From Paracoccus sp. SMMA_5_TC (GTDB lineage Bacteria > Pseudomonadota > Alphaproteobacteria > Rhodobacterales > Rhodobacteraceae): DNA of 64,000 nt. Under the pieces are notes generated by a model. The model saw only the letters and a list, made by a program, of their open reading frames with translations, was not told the origin of the DNA and did not search any database. The stretch is from assembly GCF_009696685.2 (NCBI RefSeq), contig NZ_CP102355.1:62001-126000 (forward strand), given 5' to 3'. Shown piece after piece: positions 48,920 to 57,430 of this stretch. The translations under genes and the position numbers were made by a program. Position 1 is the first letter of the stretch; each line of letters begins with the position of its first letter.

Positions 48920-49261
48920 TCAGTCCCGATCTTCCTCGACCTGCCGCGCGAGCCTTTCCAGCGCGCCGTCCCAGGCCGAGTTGACTTCGGCAAGCCAGTC
49001 CGCCGCCCGGACAAGCGGTGCCGGGGTCAGGGTCAGGTGCAGTTCGCGCCCCGCGCGGCGGGCGGCGATCAGTCCCGCGGCCTCGAGCACTGCGACATGG
49101 CGGCTGACCGCCTGGCGGGTGATCGGCGCGCCGCGCGCCAGTTGCGTCAGGCTCAGCCGCCCCTCGCGCGCCAGCCGCCGCAGGATGCCCGCGCGGGTCG
49201 CATCGCCCAGCGCGGCAAAGACCGGCACCGGATCGGGCGCGCGCGGCTCAGGCTGCGACAT
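48920..49261 (-). CDS. ArsR-family regulator (first ArsR-SRPBCC pair)
   Basis: The 113-residue winged-helix protein has VFAALGDATRAGILRRLAREG and recognition helix TRQAVSRHVAVLEAAGLI. It has no cysteines, so metal sensing is unlikely; this subgroup usually travels with SRPBCC proteins. The start overlaps the 3' end of the SRPBCC gene by 14 bases; thus the order in the transcript is SRPBCC then regulator. Confidence 0.9.
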   Translation of the reverse strand: MSQPEPRAPDPVPVFAALGDATRAGILRRLAREGRLSLTQLARGAPITRQAVSRHVAVLEAAGLIAARRAGRELHLTLTPAPLVRAADWLAEVNSAWDGALERLARQVEEDRD

Positions 49262-49697
49262 GGTCGGCGATGTTCTGCATCTGCATGGTCCAGCCGCCTT
49301 CGTTGCGCTGCCAGACGGCAAGCCCCGGCCCCTCCGGCAGGTCAGCAAAGCCCGATTCCACCAGCGTCAGCCGCGTGCCCGCGCCCTCGGGCGCCAGCGT
49401 GATCGACACCGTGAGGCGCGCGTCGCTGTCGGGATCGCCGGGAAAGGCCTTGCCGTCGAAGGCCGGCCAGTCCCAGACCAGCCGCCGGCCCGGCTCCATC
49501 GTCAGGATGCGCATGTCCCAGCGCATGTGCTCGGTGCCGGGATAAAGGCTGCGGCAGGCAAGCGTCGCGCCCTCGCGCAACTCTCCCGTGACTTCGGCGC
49601 GGAACCAGCGGCCGAATTCGGCCGCGTCGCTCAGCGCGCGCCAGACCCGTTCGGGCGGGGCGTTCAGGTGCAGGGATTTCTCGATCGTGTCGGGCAT
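49248..49697 (-). CDS. SRPBCC/AHSA1-type protein (first pair)
   Basis: The 149-residue protein has the AHSA1/START-like fold: IEKSLHLNAPPERVWRALSDAAEFGRWF at the N-terminus, given by SLHLNAPPERVWRALSD, then RLVWDWPAF and TLVESGFADLP. The fold binds small hydrophobic ligands in a cavity; ligand unknown. Two matching operator-like palindromes lie directly upstream. Confidence 0.88.
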   Translation of the reverse strand: MPDTIEKSLHLNAPPERVWRALSDAAEFGRWFRAEVTGELREGATLACRSLYPGTEHMRWDMRILTMEPGRRLVWDWPAFDGKAFPGDPDSDARLTVSITLAPEGAGTRLTLVESGFADLPEGPGLAVWQRNEGGWTMQMQNIADHVAA

Positions 49698-49712
49698 GGC
49701 GGCCTCGTGATG

Positions 49713-49770
49713 TGCAACAGGATTGTTGCATGATGTCACAGCCAGCCTGATATGCAACATAAATGTTGCG
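49713..49770. promoter_or_regulatory. twin 18-bp palindromic operators
   Basis: Site 1 (49713-49730) is TGCAACA-GGAT-TGTTGCA. Site 2 (49753-49770) is TGCAACA-TAAA-TGTTGCG. Same arms and spacing, with centres 40 bases apart, about four helical turns. Site 1 ends 16 bases before the SRPBCC start. Probable binding sites for the co-transcribed ArsR-family regulator. Confidence 0.75.
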
Positions 49771-49875
49771 CATCATTGCGCCCGCTGTCAGTCGCGCAGC
49801 AGCGCATTCGGGGAAGCGCGACGGCAACAGCATGACATGCCCCGCGCGCATTCGCCCCGGATGCCCTGCGCTCAA

Positions 49876-50373
49876 TCACGCGCCTGCCCTTGCCGCGCGC
49901 GCGGCAAGGTGCCGGGCCAGCTTGTCGAGCGTCTGGACACCGTATTCGACCGCGCCGAAGCCGATGGTCGCCTGCCGCTGCGCGCGCGAGGGGTGCATCT
50001 GGCGCAGCGTCAGCACCGTCTTGCCGTCCGACTGCGCGTCGAAGGTGACGAGCATGCGGAACCGGCCCGGGTCGTCGTCGCGGTCCGCGCCGTGTTCGAC
50101 CTCGATCCGGTGCGGGCGGTCCAGGATCAGGAAGGTCATGCGGTTGCCGTAACGGGTGCCGTCCGCCGCCACCATGTCGAAGCGCCACACACCCCCCTCG
50201 GTCAGGTCGATGGCATGGGTCTCGATGACCATGCCCTCGGGTCCGAACCAGGCGGTGATCTGGGCGGGATCGGTCCAGGCGTCGAACACCGCCTCGGGGC
50301 TGGCATCGAGCACCCGGGCAAGGACGATCTCGCGGTCGAGCGGCCAGTCGGCCCAGGCGGAGTCAGCGGTCAA
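49876..50373 (-). CDS. SRPBCC/AHSA1-type protein (second pair)
   Basis: The 165-residue protein carries LARVLDASPEAVFDAWTDPAQI, here as VLDASPEAVFDAWTDP, followed by WFGPEGM and TLRQMHPSRAQRQ, typical of AHSA1-like SRPBCC domains. It is only distantly like the first SRPBCC protein, so this is a second independent system rather than a fresh duplication. Its start overlaps the upstream regulator gene by 11 bases. Confidence 0.88.
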   Translation of the reverse strand: MTADSAWADWPLDREIVLARVLDASPEAVFDAWTDPAQITAWFGPEGMVIETHAIDLTEGGVWRFDMVAADGTRYGNRMTFLILDRPHRIEVEHGADRDDDPGRFRMLVTFDAQSDGKTVLTLRQMHPSRAQRQATIGFGAVEYGVQTLDKLARHLAARAARAGA

Positions 50374-50710
50374 GGTCGGAATCCTTCTTTATGCGGTTCA
50401 GATGCGCCTCCAGCCGGTCGAGCCGAGCTTCCCAGGCCAAGATGTGGGCGGAGAGCCAGGCCTCGGTCTGGCGCAGGGCGTCGGGGACAAGCGCACAGCG
50501 CCGCACCCGGCCCGTCTTTCGCGACACGATCAGCCCGCCGCGTTCGAGCGCGGCGATATGCTTGAGCATCGTCGGCAGGCCGATGGCGAAGGGCTGGGCC
50601 AGATCGCCGACCGATGCCTCGCCCTGCGTCAGCCGCGCGACGATGGCGCGCCGGGTCGGATCGGCGAGGGCGGCGAAGGCATGGTCGAGTCGCTGCGAAT
50701 TGTTTTCCAT
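50363..50710 (-). CDS. ArsR-family regulator (second ArsR-SRPBCC pair)
   Basis: The 115-residue regulator has HAFAALADPTRRAIVARL and the helix GLPTMLKHIAALERGGLI, with one cysteine only (in RRCALVP). It is first in its transcript, before the SRPBCC gene. Predicted promoter elements put the transcript start at the ATG. Confidence 0.9.
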   Translation of the reverse strand: MENNSQRLDHAFAALADPTRRAIVARLTQGEASVGDLAQPFAIGLPTMLKHIAALERGGLIVSRKTGRVRRCALVPDALRQTEAWLSAHILAWEARLDRLEAHLNRIKKDSDLDR

Positions 50711-50716
50711 ATGGCG

Positions 50717-50745
50717 AAGTAACCGCGCAGGCGCAGCTTCGTCAA
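50717..50745 (-). promoter_or_regulatory. promoter of the second ArsR-SRPBCC pair, probably leaderless
   Basis: Minus strand TTGACG (50745-50740), 17 bases, TTACTT (50722-50717). The expected start is near 50710, which is the first base of the ATG. TGGCGAA (50712-50718) and TTCGCCA (50752-50758) form a wide inverted repeat around the promoter. Confidence 0.5.
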
Positions 50746-50866
50746 GAACAGTTCGCCAAACGGCAAAATTTTTGTCGCCGCAAGGAACGCAATTCGGCCA
50801 TGGCCCCGGCGCGGAACCGCGCTAATCTGGCCCGGCATCCCGCCCCTGCCACATCCGAGCGCGCCC

Positions 50867-53233
50867 ATGACCCCGACCGACCTGTCCCACCTGAAAACCA
50901 TCGAACAGCGGCTGCTGTGGCTGTCGCACTGGATGATCCACCACGCCAATCACATCCGACCCAAGGTCGATGCCATCAAGATCGGCGGGCATCAGGCCTC
51001 GTCGGCGTCGATGGTGTCGATCATGACGGCGCTGTATTTCCATGCGCTGCGCCCGCAGGACCGGGTCGCGGTCAAGCCGCACGCGGCGCCGGTGTTTCAC
51101 GCCATGCAATATCTGATGGGCCATCTGGACCGCGCCCGCATGGAAAATTTTCGCGGCTATGGCGGGGTGCAAAGCTATCCCAGCCGCACCAAGGATGTGG
51201 ATGACGTGGATTTCTCGACCGGGTCGGTGGGGCTGGGCGTTGCCATCACCTGCTTTGCAGCCCTGGTGCAGGATTATATCGCCGCCAAGGACTGGGGGCG
51301 CGACCTGCCCCTGGGCCGCATGGTGGCGCTGGTCGGCGATGCGGAACTGGACGAAGGCAATATCTACGAGGCCCTGCAAGAGGGATGGAAGAACGATCTG
51401 CGCAACTGCTGGTGGATCATCGACTATAACCGCCAGTCGCTGGACGGCATCGTGCGCGAAGGGCTGTTCGCCCGCGTCGAAAAGATCTTCGACGCCTTCG
51501 GTTGGGACGTGGTGCGGGTGAAATACGGCGCCTTGCAACGGGCGGCCTTTGCCGAACCGGGCGGTGAGGCGCTGCGCGACTGGATCGACCGTTGCCCGAA
51601 CCAGGAATATTCGGCGCTGACCTTCATGGGCGGCGCGGTCTGGCGGCGGCGATTGCTCGAGGATCTGGGCGATCAGGGCCCGGTCAGCGCGCTGATCGAG
51701 CGTCGCTCGGACACCGAGCTGGCGGCGCTGATGGAAAACCTGGGCGGCAATTGCGTGCAGACCATGGCCGAAGCCTTTGACGCCATCGACCACGACCGGC
51801 CGACCTGCTTTCTGGCCTATACGGTCAAGGGCTGGGGCACCCCCATCGCCGGGCACAAGGACAACCACGGCGGGCTGATGAACCCCACGCAATTCGCCGT
51901 CTGGCAGCGCCATATGGGCGTGCCGCCCGGACAGGAATGGGAACCCCTGGCCGGCGTGCCCGATCCGGCGGCGCTGCGCGACTTTCTGAACCGGGTGCCG
52001 TTTTTTGCCCAGGGTCGGCGGCGGCATCAGGACGCGCGCATCGCCGTGCCCGACATCGCCCTGGACAGCGACCGGACGATTTCGACCCAGGCCGCCTTCG
52101 GCAAGATCCTGGACGACCTGTCCAAGGGCGACAGCGCGCTGGCCGCGCGCATCGTCACCATGTCGCCCGATGTCACCGGCACCACCAACCTTGGCCCCTG
52201 GGTCAACCGGCGCAAGCTGTTCGCGCGCCAGGCCCAGGCCGATGCCTTCATCGAACACCGCATCCCCTCGACGGCGAAATGGGAATTCACCCCCCAGGGC
52301 CAGCACATCGAACTGGGCATCGCGGAAATGAACCTGTTCCTGCTGCTGGGTGCGGCGGGGCTGGGCCACAGCCTGTTCGGCAAGCGGCTGTTTCCCATCG
52401 GCACGGTCTATGACCCCTTCGTGCATCGGGGGCTGGATGCGCTGAACTACGCCTGTTACCAGGATGCCCGCTTCATCATCGCCGGCACGCCGTCGGGGGT
52501 GACGCTGGCACCCGAAGGCGGCGCGCATCAGTCCATCGGCACGCCGCTGACCGGCCTGTCGCAAGACGGGCTGGCGGCGTTCGAGCCCGCCTTTGCCGAC
52601 GAACTGGCGGTCATCATGCACTGGGCCTTCGATTACCTGCAGCGCGATGGCGAGGGTGACCCGGACGAACGCACCTGGCTGCGCGACGAAACCGGCGGCT
52701 CGGTCTATCTGCGGCTGACGACCAACCCGCTCGAGCAGCCGGGCCGGCGCCACGACGACGCCTTTCGCCAGGGCGCCATCGACGGCGCCTATTGGCTGCG
52801 CCCGCCGGGGCCGAATTGCGATGTGGTCATCGCCTATCAGGGCGCCGTCGCGCCCGAGGCGATCGCCGCCGCCGGGATCATCGGCGAACACCGCCGCGAT
52901 GTCGGCGTGCTGGCCATCACCTCGGCCGACAGGCTGAACGCCGGCTGGACGGCGGCGCAGCGGGCGCGGGCCCGTGGAAATCGCGCCGCGCGCAGCCATA
53001 TCGAACGGCTGCTGGCCCCCCTGCCCCGCGACTGCCTGATCGTCACCGCCATCGACGGGCATCCGGCGACGCTGGCATGGCTGGGCGCGGTCGCGGGCCA
53101 CCCCACCGTGCCGCATGGCGTGGAACATTTCGGCCAGACCGGAACCATCGCGGACCTTTACCGCCACTTTGGCCTGGACCGTCAGGCCTTGGCGCGTTCG
53201 GTTCTGGAACTGTCGGCCGGGTCGCGCGGCTAG
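50867..53233 (+). CDS. AceE/transketolase-family thiamine diphosphate enzyme
   Basis: The 788-residue protein resembles homodimeric pyruvate dehydrogenase E1 (COG2609) and transketolases: GGHQASSASMVSIMTALYF, SYPSRTKDVDDVDFSTGSVG, the ThDP region LVGDAELDEGNIYEAL with NRQSLDG, and a transketolase-type middle and C-terminal domain (ELGIAEMNLFLLLGAAG, EGGAHQSIGTPL, HFGQTG). The ThDP motif starts GDA rather than GDG. It is about 100 residues shorter than AceE and stands without E2 or E3 genes, so the true reaction is unknown. It overlaps arsJ tail to tail by 4 bases. Confidence 0.75.
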   Translation: MTPTDLSHLKTIEQRLLWLSHWMIHHANHIRPKVDAIKIGGHQASSASMVSIMTALYFHALRPQDRVAVKPHAAPVFHAMQYLMGHLDRARMENFRGYGGVQSYPSRTKDVDDVDFSTGSVGLGVAITCFAALVQDYIAAKDWGRDLPLGRMVALVGDAELDEGNIYEALQEGWKNDLRNCWWIIDYNRQSLDGIVREGLFARVEKIFDAFGWDVVRVKYGALQRAAFAEPGGEALRDWIDRCPNQEYSALTFMGGAVWRRRLLEDLGDQGPVSALIERRSDTELAALMENLGGNCVQTMAEAFDAIDHDRPTCFLAYTVKGWGTPIAGHKDNHGGLMNPTQFAVWQRHMGVPPGQEWEPLAGVPDPAALRDFLNRVPFFAQGRRRHQDARIAVPDIALDSDRTISTQAAFGKILDDLSKGDSALAARIVTMSPDVTGTTNLGPWVNRRKLFARQAQADAFIEHRIPSTAKWEFTPQGQHIELGIAEMNLFLLLGAAGLGHSLFGKRLFPIGTVYDPFVHRGLDALNYACYQDARFIIAGTPSGVTLAPEGGAHQSIGTPLTGLSQDGLAAFEPAFADELAVIMHWAFDYLQRDGEGDPDERTWLRDETGGSVYLRLTTNPLEQPGRRHDDAFRQGAIDGAYWLRPPGPNCDVVIAYQGAVAPEAIAAAGIIGEHRRDVGVLAITSADRLNAGWTAAQRARARGNRAARSHIERLLAPLPRDCLIVTAIDGHPATLAWLGAVAGHPTVPHGVEHFGQTGTIADLYRHFGLDRQALARSVLELSAGSRG

Positions 53234-54522
53234 GCCATGCCGTCCCGATCCGGCGCCAGCCGCCGCGCGGCCAACCAGCTGGCCAGTGCCAGCAGCCCGG
53301 CGGTGGCCAGACACAGGCCCAACCCGCCAATCTGATAGCTGACCCCCGACAGCAGCGTGCCGATCAGCCGGCCCGCCGCATTGGCCATGTAGTAGAACCC
53401 CACATCGCGGGTGATCCGCTGCGCCGAGCCATAGGCCAGGATCAGATAGGAATGGACCGAGGAATTGACCGCAAAGACAAAGCCGAACAGAAGCAGGCCC
53501 GCGATCAGCGTACCGGTCAGCCATGGCGCCGGCCCACCCGCCGCCCAAGCCGCCAGCGCCAGCGCAAAGGGGATCGGCACCAGCAGCCCCGACCACAGGA
53601 TCGCCTTGCGGGTGATCGCGGCCTCGGGCTGGGCCTTGCCGCCCAGCAGCCGCGGCGCCATCGCCTGCACGGCCCCATAGCCGATGATCCACAGCGCCAT
53701 GAAGCCGCCGATCAGGAAAAACGCCTCGCGCCGGCCTTCGGCGGTGCCGTCCGACAGCACCGACTGGAAATAGATCGGCACCCCGACCACGAACCAGACA
53801 TCGCGCGCTCCGAACAGGAACATGCGCGCCAACGACAGCCGGTTCACCCGCAGGTCGCGGGACCGCCAGCCCGACCAGCTTTCCTTGGACGATACCCGAC
53901 CGGGCAGACCCGCAGGCAGAAACAGCACCACCGCCAGCAATATCGCGGCCAGCACCGCCGCCATGCCCCACAGCGCCGCGTCGAAGCCCGCCAGCGCCAG
54001 CAGCGCCGCGCCCAGAAAGAAGCCCAGGCCCTTCACTGCGTTCTTGGAACCGGTCAGCACCGCCACCCAGCGAAACAGTGCGCCCTGTTCCGTGGGTGCC
54101 AGCAACTTCACGGCCGATTTCGACGACATCTTGGCCAGATCCTTGGCGACGCCCGACACCCCCTGCACCGCCATGACGAACACGACCGAAGCCGCGATTC
54201 CCCAGGCCGGGTCCAGCAGGGTCAACCCCAGCAGCGCCGCGATCTGCAGCGCCAGCCCCGCATAAAGCGTCGCCGCCAGGCCGAAACGTGCCGCCAGCCA
54301 GCCGGCGGCAAGGTTGGTCACCACCCCCGCCACCTCATACAGCAGAAACAGCCAGGCCAGCTGCACCGGGGAAAACCCCAGCGCGTTGAAATGCAAAAGC
54401 ACCAGCATGCGCAGCGCGCCATCCGACAGCATGAAGGCCCAATAGGCCGCCGTCACCGCGGCATAGGCGCGCAAGGGGTTCGCGGGCGGCCGGGGCCGGG
54501 GGTGGGTCGCGGCCTGGCTCAC
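53230..54522 (-). CDS. arsJ: organoarsenical efflux transporter ArsJ
   Basis: The 430-residue MFS transporter (about 12 helices) starts at GTG 54522, overlapping the GAPDH stop by GTGA. The pairing with GAPDH and segments such as SDGALRMLVLLHFNALGFSP and GVSGVAKDLAKMSSKSAVK mark it as ArsJ, which exports 1-arseno-3-phosphoglycerate made by the adjacent GAPDH from arsenate. The lysine/serine-rich loop is typical of this subgroup. Confidence 0.9.
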   Translation of the reverse strand: MSQAATHPRPRPPANPLRAYAAVTAAYWAFMLSDGALRMLVLLHFNALGFSPVQLAWLFLLYEVAGVVTNLAAGWLAARFGLAATLYAGLALQIAALLGLTLLDPAWGIAASVVFVMAVQGVSGVAKDLAKMSSKSAVKLLAPTEQGALFRWVAVLTGSKNAVKGLGFFLGAALLALAGFDAALWGMAAVLAAILLAVVLFLPAGLPGRVSSKESWSGWRSRDLRVNRLSLARMFLFGARDVWFVVGVPIYFQSVLSDGTAEGRREAFFLIGGFMALWIIGYGAVQAMAPRLLGGKAQPEAAITRKAILWSGLLVPIPFALALAAWAAGGPAPWLTGTLIAGLLLFGFVFAVNSSVHSYLILAYGSAQRITRDVGFYYMANAAGRLIGTLLSGVSYQIGGLGLCLATAGLLALASWLAARRLAPDRDGMA

Positions 54523-55526
54523 ATCGCCCCCAGGATCATCCGCGCCAGGTCGCCCATGCGACAGGCATAGCCCCATTCGTTGTCATACCAGGCATAGATC
54601 TTGACCTGGGTGCCGTTCACCACCATCGTCGAGGGCCCGTCGATGATCGCGGATCGCGGATCATTGGTGAAATCGCCCGACACCAGCGGCCGCCGCTCGA
54701 AACCCAGAATGCCCTGCAGCGCGCCCTCGGCCGCCCCAGACAGCAGGGCGTTCACCTCGTCGACGCTCGTCGCCCGCTCGACCTCGAACACGCAATCGGT
54801 CAGCGAGGCGTTCAAGAGCGGCACGCGGATGGCATGGCCGTTCAGCCGCCCCTTGAGTTCGGGATAGATCAGCGTGATCGCCGTGGCGCTGCCCGTGGTG
54901 GTGGGGATCAGGTTCATCAGCGCCGAACGCGCGCGGCGCATGTCCTTGGCCGGGCGGTCCACGATGGTCTGGGTGTTGGTCACGTCATGGATGGTGGTGA
55001 TCGAACCGTGGCGGATGCCCAGGTTTTCGTGAATGACCTTGACCACCGGCGCCAGGCAGTTGGTGGTGCAGGAAGCAGCCGTGACCAGCGCCTGCGAACC
55101 GTCGTAAAGATGATGGTTCACCCCATAGACCAGGTTCAGTGCCGCCGCATCCTTGATGGGCGCGCTGACCAGCACCGTCCTGACGCCGGCGGCGTAATAG
55201 GGCGCCACCTTGGCCGCGGTCTTGAACACACCAGTGCAGTCGATCACCAGATCGACCCCCAGTGCCGCCAGCGGCAGCGCCTCGATGGTCCTTTCATGAT
55301 GCAGCGGGATGGTGTGACCGCCCAGGGCCAGCGCACCGGGCAGGTGCCGGACCGGAGTGGACCAGCGGCCATGCACGCTGTCGAATTCCATCAGCAGCGC
55401 GTGCTGTTCGGCATCGCCCTGGGCATCGTTCAGCAGCACGATCTGATCGCCCTGGCCTTTGTCGATCAGGTCACGCAGCACCAGCTTGCCGATACGTCCC
55501 AATCCGTTCAATGCGATACGGGCCAT
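54519..55526 (-). CDS. gapdh: ArsJ-associated glyceraldehyde-3-phosphate dehydrogenase
   Basis: The 335-residue enzyme has the Rossmann start LNGLGRIGKLVLRD, the catalytic cysteine in SCTTNCLAPV, and WYDNEWGYACRM at the end. In this operon it should use arsenate in place of phosphate to form the unstable product exported by ArsJ. It follows the arsR-arsC fusion gene after 3 bases. Confidence 0.93.
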   Translation of the reverse strand: MARIALNGLGRIGKLVLRDLIDKGQGDQIVLLNDAQGDAEQHALLMEFDSVHGRWSTPVRHLPGALALGGHTIPLHHERTIEALPLAALGVDLVIDCTGVFKTAAKVAPYYAAGVRTVLVSAPIKDAAALNLVYGVNHHLYDGSQALVTAASCTTNCLAPVVKVIHENLGIRHGSITTIHDVTNTQTIVDRPAKDMRRARSALMNLIPTTTGSATAITLIYPELKGRLNGHAIRVPLLNASLTDCVFEVERATSVDEVNALLSGAAEGALQGILGFERRPLVSGDFTNDPRSAIIDGPSTMVVNGTQVKIYAWYDNEWGYACRMGDLARMILGAM

Positions 55527-55529
55527 TCT

Positions 55530-56369
55530 TCACGCCTTTTCCTTGTCGTCGCTGCCGATTTCATCGACACGGGCCTGCAGCGAAATCCGGCTGAGCGAGG
55601 CAAAGGGCAGTTCGACAAAGGCCATGATCCGGCGCCGCAGCGCGCCATAGGTCTGGGCAAACACCAGCGCCTTTTCCGCATCGGTCCCGGTCGCCTTGAC
55701 CGGATCGGGCAGCCCCCAATGGCCGGTTATCGGCTGGCCGGGCCAGGGCGGACATTCCTCGGCCGCGGCGGTGTCGCAGACGGTGAACACGAAATCCATC
55801 ACCGGCGAATCCGGCTGTTGAAATTCGGAAATGTGTTTGGAACGCAAACCGGCGATGTCATGGCCATTGCGCTGCAGGATCTCGAGCGCAAAGGGGTTGA
55901 GTTCCGTGTTCGGGCGGGTGCCGGCCGAATAGGCGCGAAACCGCCCCTGACCCAGGTCGCGCAGCAGCGCCTCGGCAAAGATGGAACGGGCGGAATTGCC
56001 CGAACAGATGAACAGCACGTCAAAACCGTCGTCGCGCATGGCAGCGTCCTTTCGCGTGGCCAGCATGGGGGCAAGCAGGTCGGGTCGGGCGCGGCCGACG
56101 TCCAGGGCGAGATAGCCGATCAGCGCCTCGACCAGGTCCAGATCGACCGCATAGAACAACGACCGCCCCTGCCGCGTCGCACCGACCAGGCCCGAAACGG
56201 TCAGATCGGCCAGATAATGCGACAGGGTATTGGGCCTGATGCCCAGCGCCTCGGCAATCTCGGTCGGCCGCACCCCGCGCGGGGCAAAGCGCATCAGCAG
56301 TCGAAAGACCGCCAGGCGACCGGGATGACCCAGGGTGGCAAAGGCAAGGCTGGCGCGGTTGTGTTCCAT
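55530..56369 (-). CDS. ArsR-ArsC fusion (repressor plus low-Mr phosphatase domain)
   Basis: The 279-residue protein joins an ArsR-type winged helix (1-~95; RPNTLSHYLADLTVSGL) to a low-molecular-weight tyrosine phosphatase/arsenate reductase domain (from ~115; C122 in FICSGNSARS, later DPVKATGTD). There is no cysteine before C122, so the usual arsenite-binding motif of ArsR is absent. It may sense through the ArsC domain or another ligand such as phosphate or arsenate. First gene of the arsRC-gapdh-arsJ operon. Confidence 0.9.
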   Translation of the reverse strand: MEHNRASLAFATLGHPGRLAVFRLLMRFAPRGVRPTEIAEALGIRPNTLSHYLADLTVSGLVGATRQGRSLFYAVDLDLVEALIGYLALDVGRARPDLLAPMLATRKDAAMRDDGFDVLFICSGNSARSIFAEALLRDLGQGRFRAYSAGTRPNTELNPFALEILQRNGHDIAGLRSKHISEFQQPDSPVMDFVFTVCDTAAAEECPPWPGQPITGHWGLPDPVKATGTDAEKALVFAQTYGALRRRIMAFVELPFASLSRISLQARVDEIGSDDKEKA

Positions 56370-56370
56370 A

Positions 56371-56392
56371 ATTCCCGAATAATGGAATCATA
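56371..56392 (-). promoter_or_regulatory. probable operator and -10 of the ars operon
   Basis: ATTCC (56371-56375) and GGAAT (56384-56388) form an inverted repeat with an 8-base spacer, ending just before the start codon. It overlaps TATGAT (minus strand 56392-56387), a good -10. No convincing -35 was found. Confidence 0.5.
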
Positions 56393-57430
56393 TGCGCCGA
56401 TCAAATGAACTTTCCATGACAGTCGGATGACCGCCAAGCATGACGGTCGCCGAAGCGGTCTGGTCCGTCCTCCGACCGGCCCGCGGGCAGGATACCTTAT
56501 GGCGAAGCTGCCATGTGCAAGGACAACCACGCGACCGTTGCCCAGACCCTGAACCGCTGTTTTCCGGACCGGAGACTTCGACATCAGCGCGCAGCTCGGC
56601 GGGACGGGCAAGATGCTTTTACCCGCGCTGTGGGTCGACAGGGCGTCATCTGCATCGTGCCGGCCTTTCGTTTTCTGTCGACAGACCGGGCTGGACCCCG
56701 GCATCCTGCCCCTGGGGCGCCCATCGTCATGGTGTCATCGGCCGGAATCGCGGCAGAGGCCGCTGGCGACGATTCCCAGATCCATCCCGACGCCAGCAGC
56801 AGGAACGCGCATGTTCCGCACCAAAGCAGGTCGATTCACGGATGATCCGCTGGGTGTGTCCGGCCGCAGAGCTCGCAGGTCTGCGGCCGGGCCCTGACCT
56901 GTTTCGTGACCTGTGATCGGGAAACCGCGTCGCTCCGCATCGCCACGCGCGGATCCGCCACTGTGGGGGATTTGCCCGATGACAGCCTGCGCGGCCGGCG
57001 GCTGGGGGCCTCTGCCGGATGATGCCGACAGCGACGTCTGCGGAATATCCGACAGCGGCAGCTGCACGAATGTTGGCAAATGGCTTGCGCCGCGCCCGCG
57101 ACCGGCGGCGTCCCGGGCGCGGAATGATGGAGAGGCATCGATCGCGGTCCCGCCCCGTCGCCCTGCGGGTCAGCGCCCTCAACGAGGACGGTCATGCCGC
57201 GCGCGAAGGATCGGCATGGCCATGAGCCCTATCGGGACTATTGCTGTCGCCCCTCACAGGAATCACGCGCGATTGCCCCGGCCATGCCTGAACGTCGGCC
57301 AAGGGCGATTGGCAGCATCCACGGTTCCTGCCCCGCCGGCTCAGGGTTCCGCGCCTGCTGGCCGGACGCCACGGCAGCCCCCGGTTCCGGCGCTGGCCCG
57401 CTGTCGTGCTGCGCCGGCCCGGGTCAGCCA
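56393..57430. other. 1.04 kb without a recognisable gene
   Basis: Several open frames of 70-160 codons occur on both strands, but all have arginine/proline-rich shadow composition and none shows a ribosome site, domain or known motif. No inverted terminal repeats or transposase fragments were seen. The first ~50 bases are the ars promoter region. It may hold decayed coding DNA. Confidence 0.45.

Noticed and set aside
50822..53971. Open frame of about 1050 codons antisense to the thiamine enzyme gene
   Set aside because: Same shadow effect; it also runs through part of arsJ in another frame and has no recognisable domain.
56440..57182. Open frames of 110-160 codons in the ars-hemY gap
   Set aside because: Arg/Pro/Ser-rich composition, overlapping on both strands, no ribosome sites or motifs.
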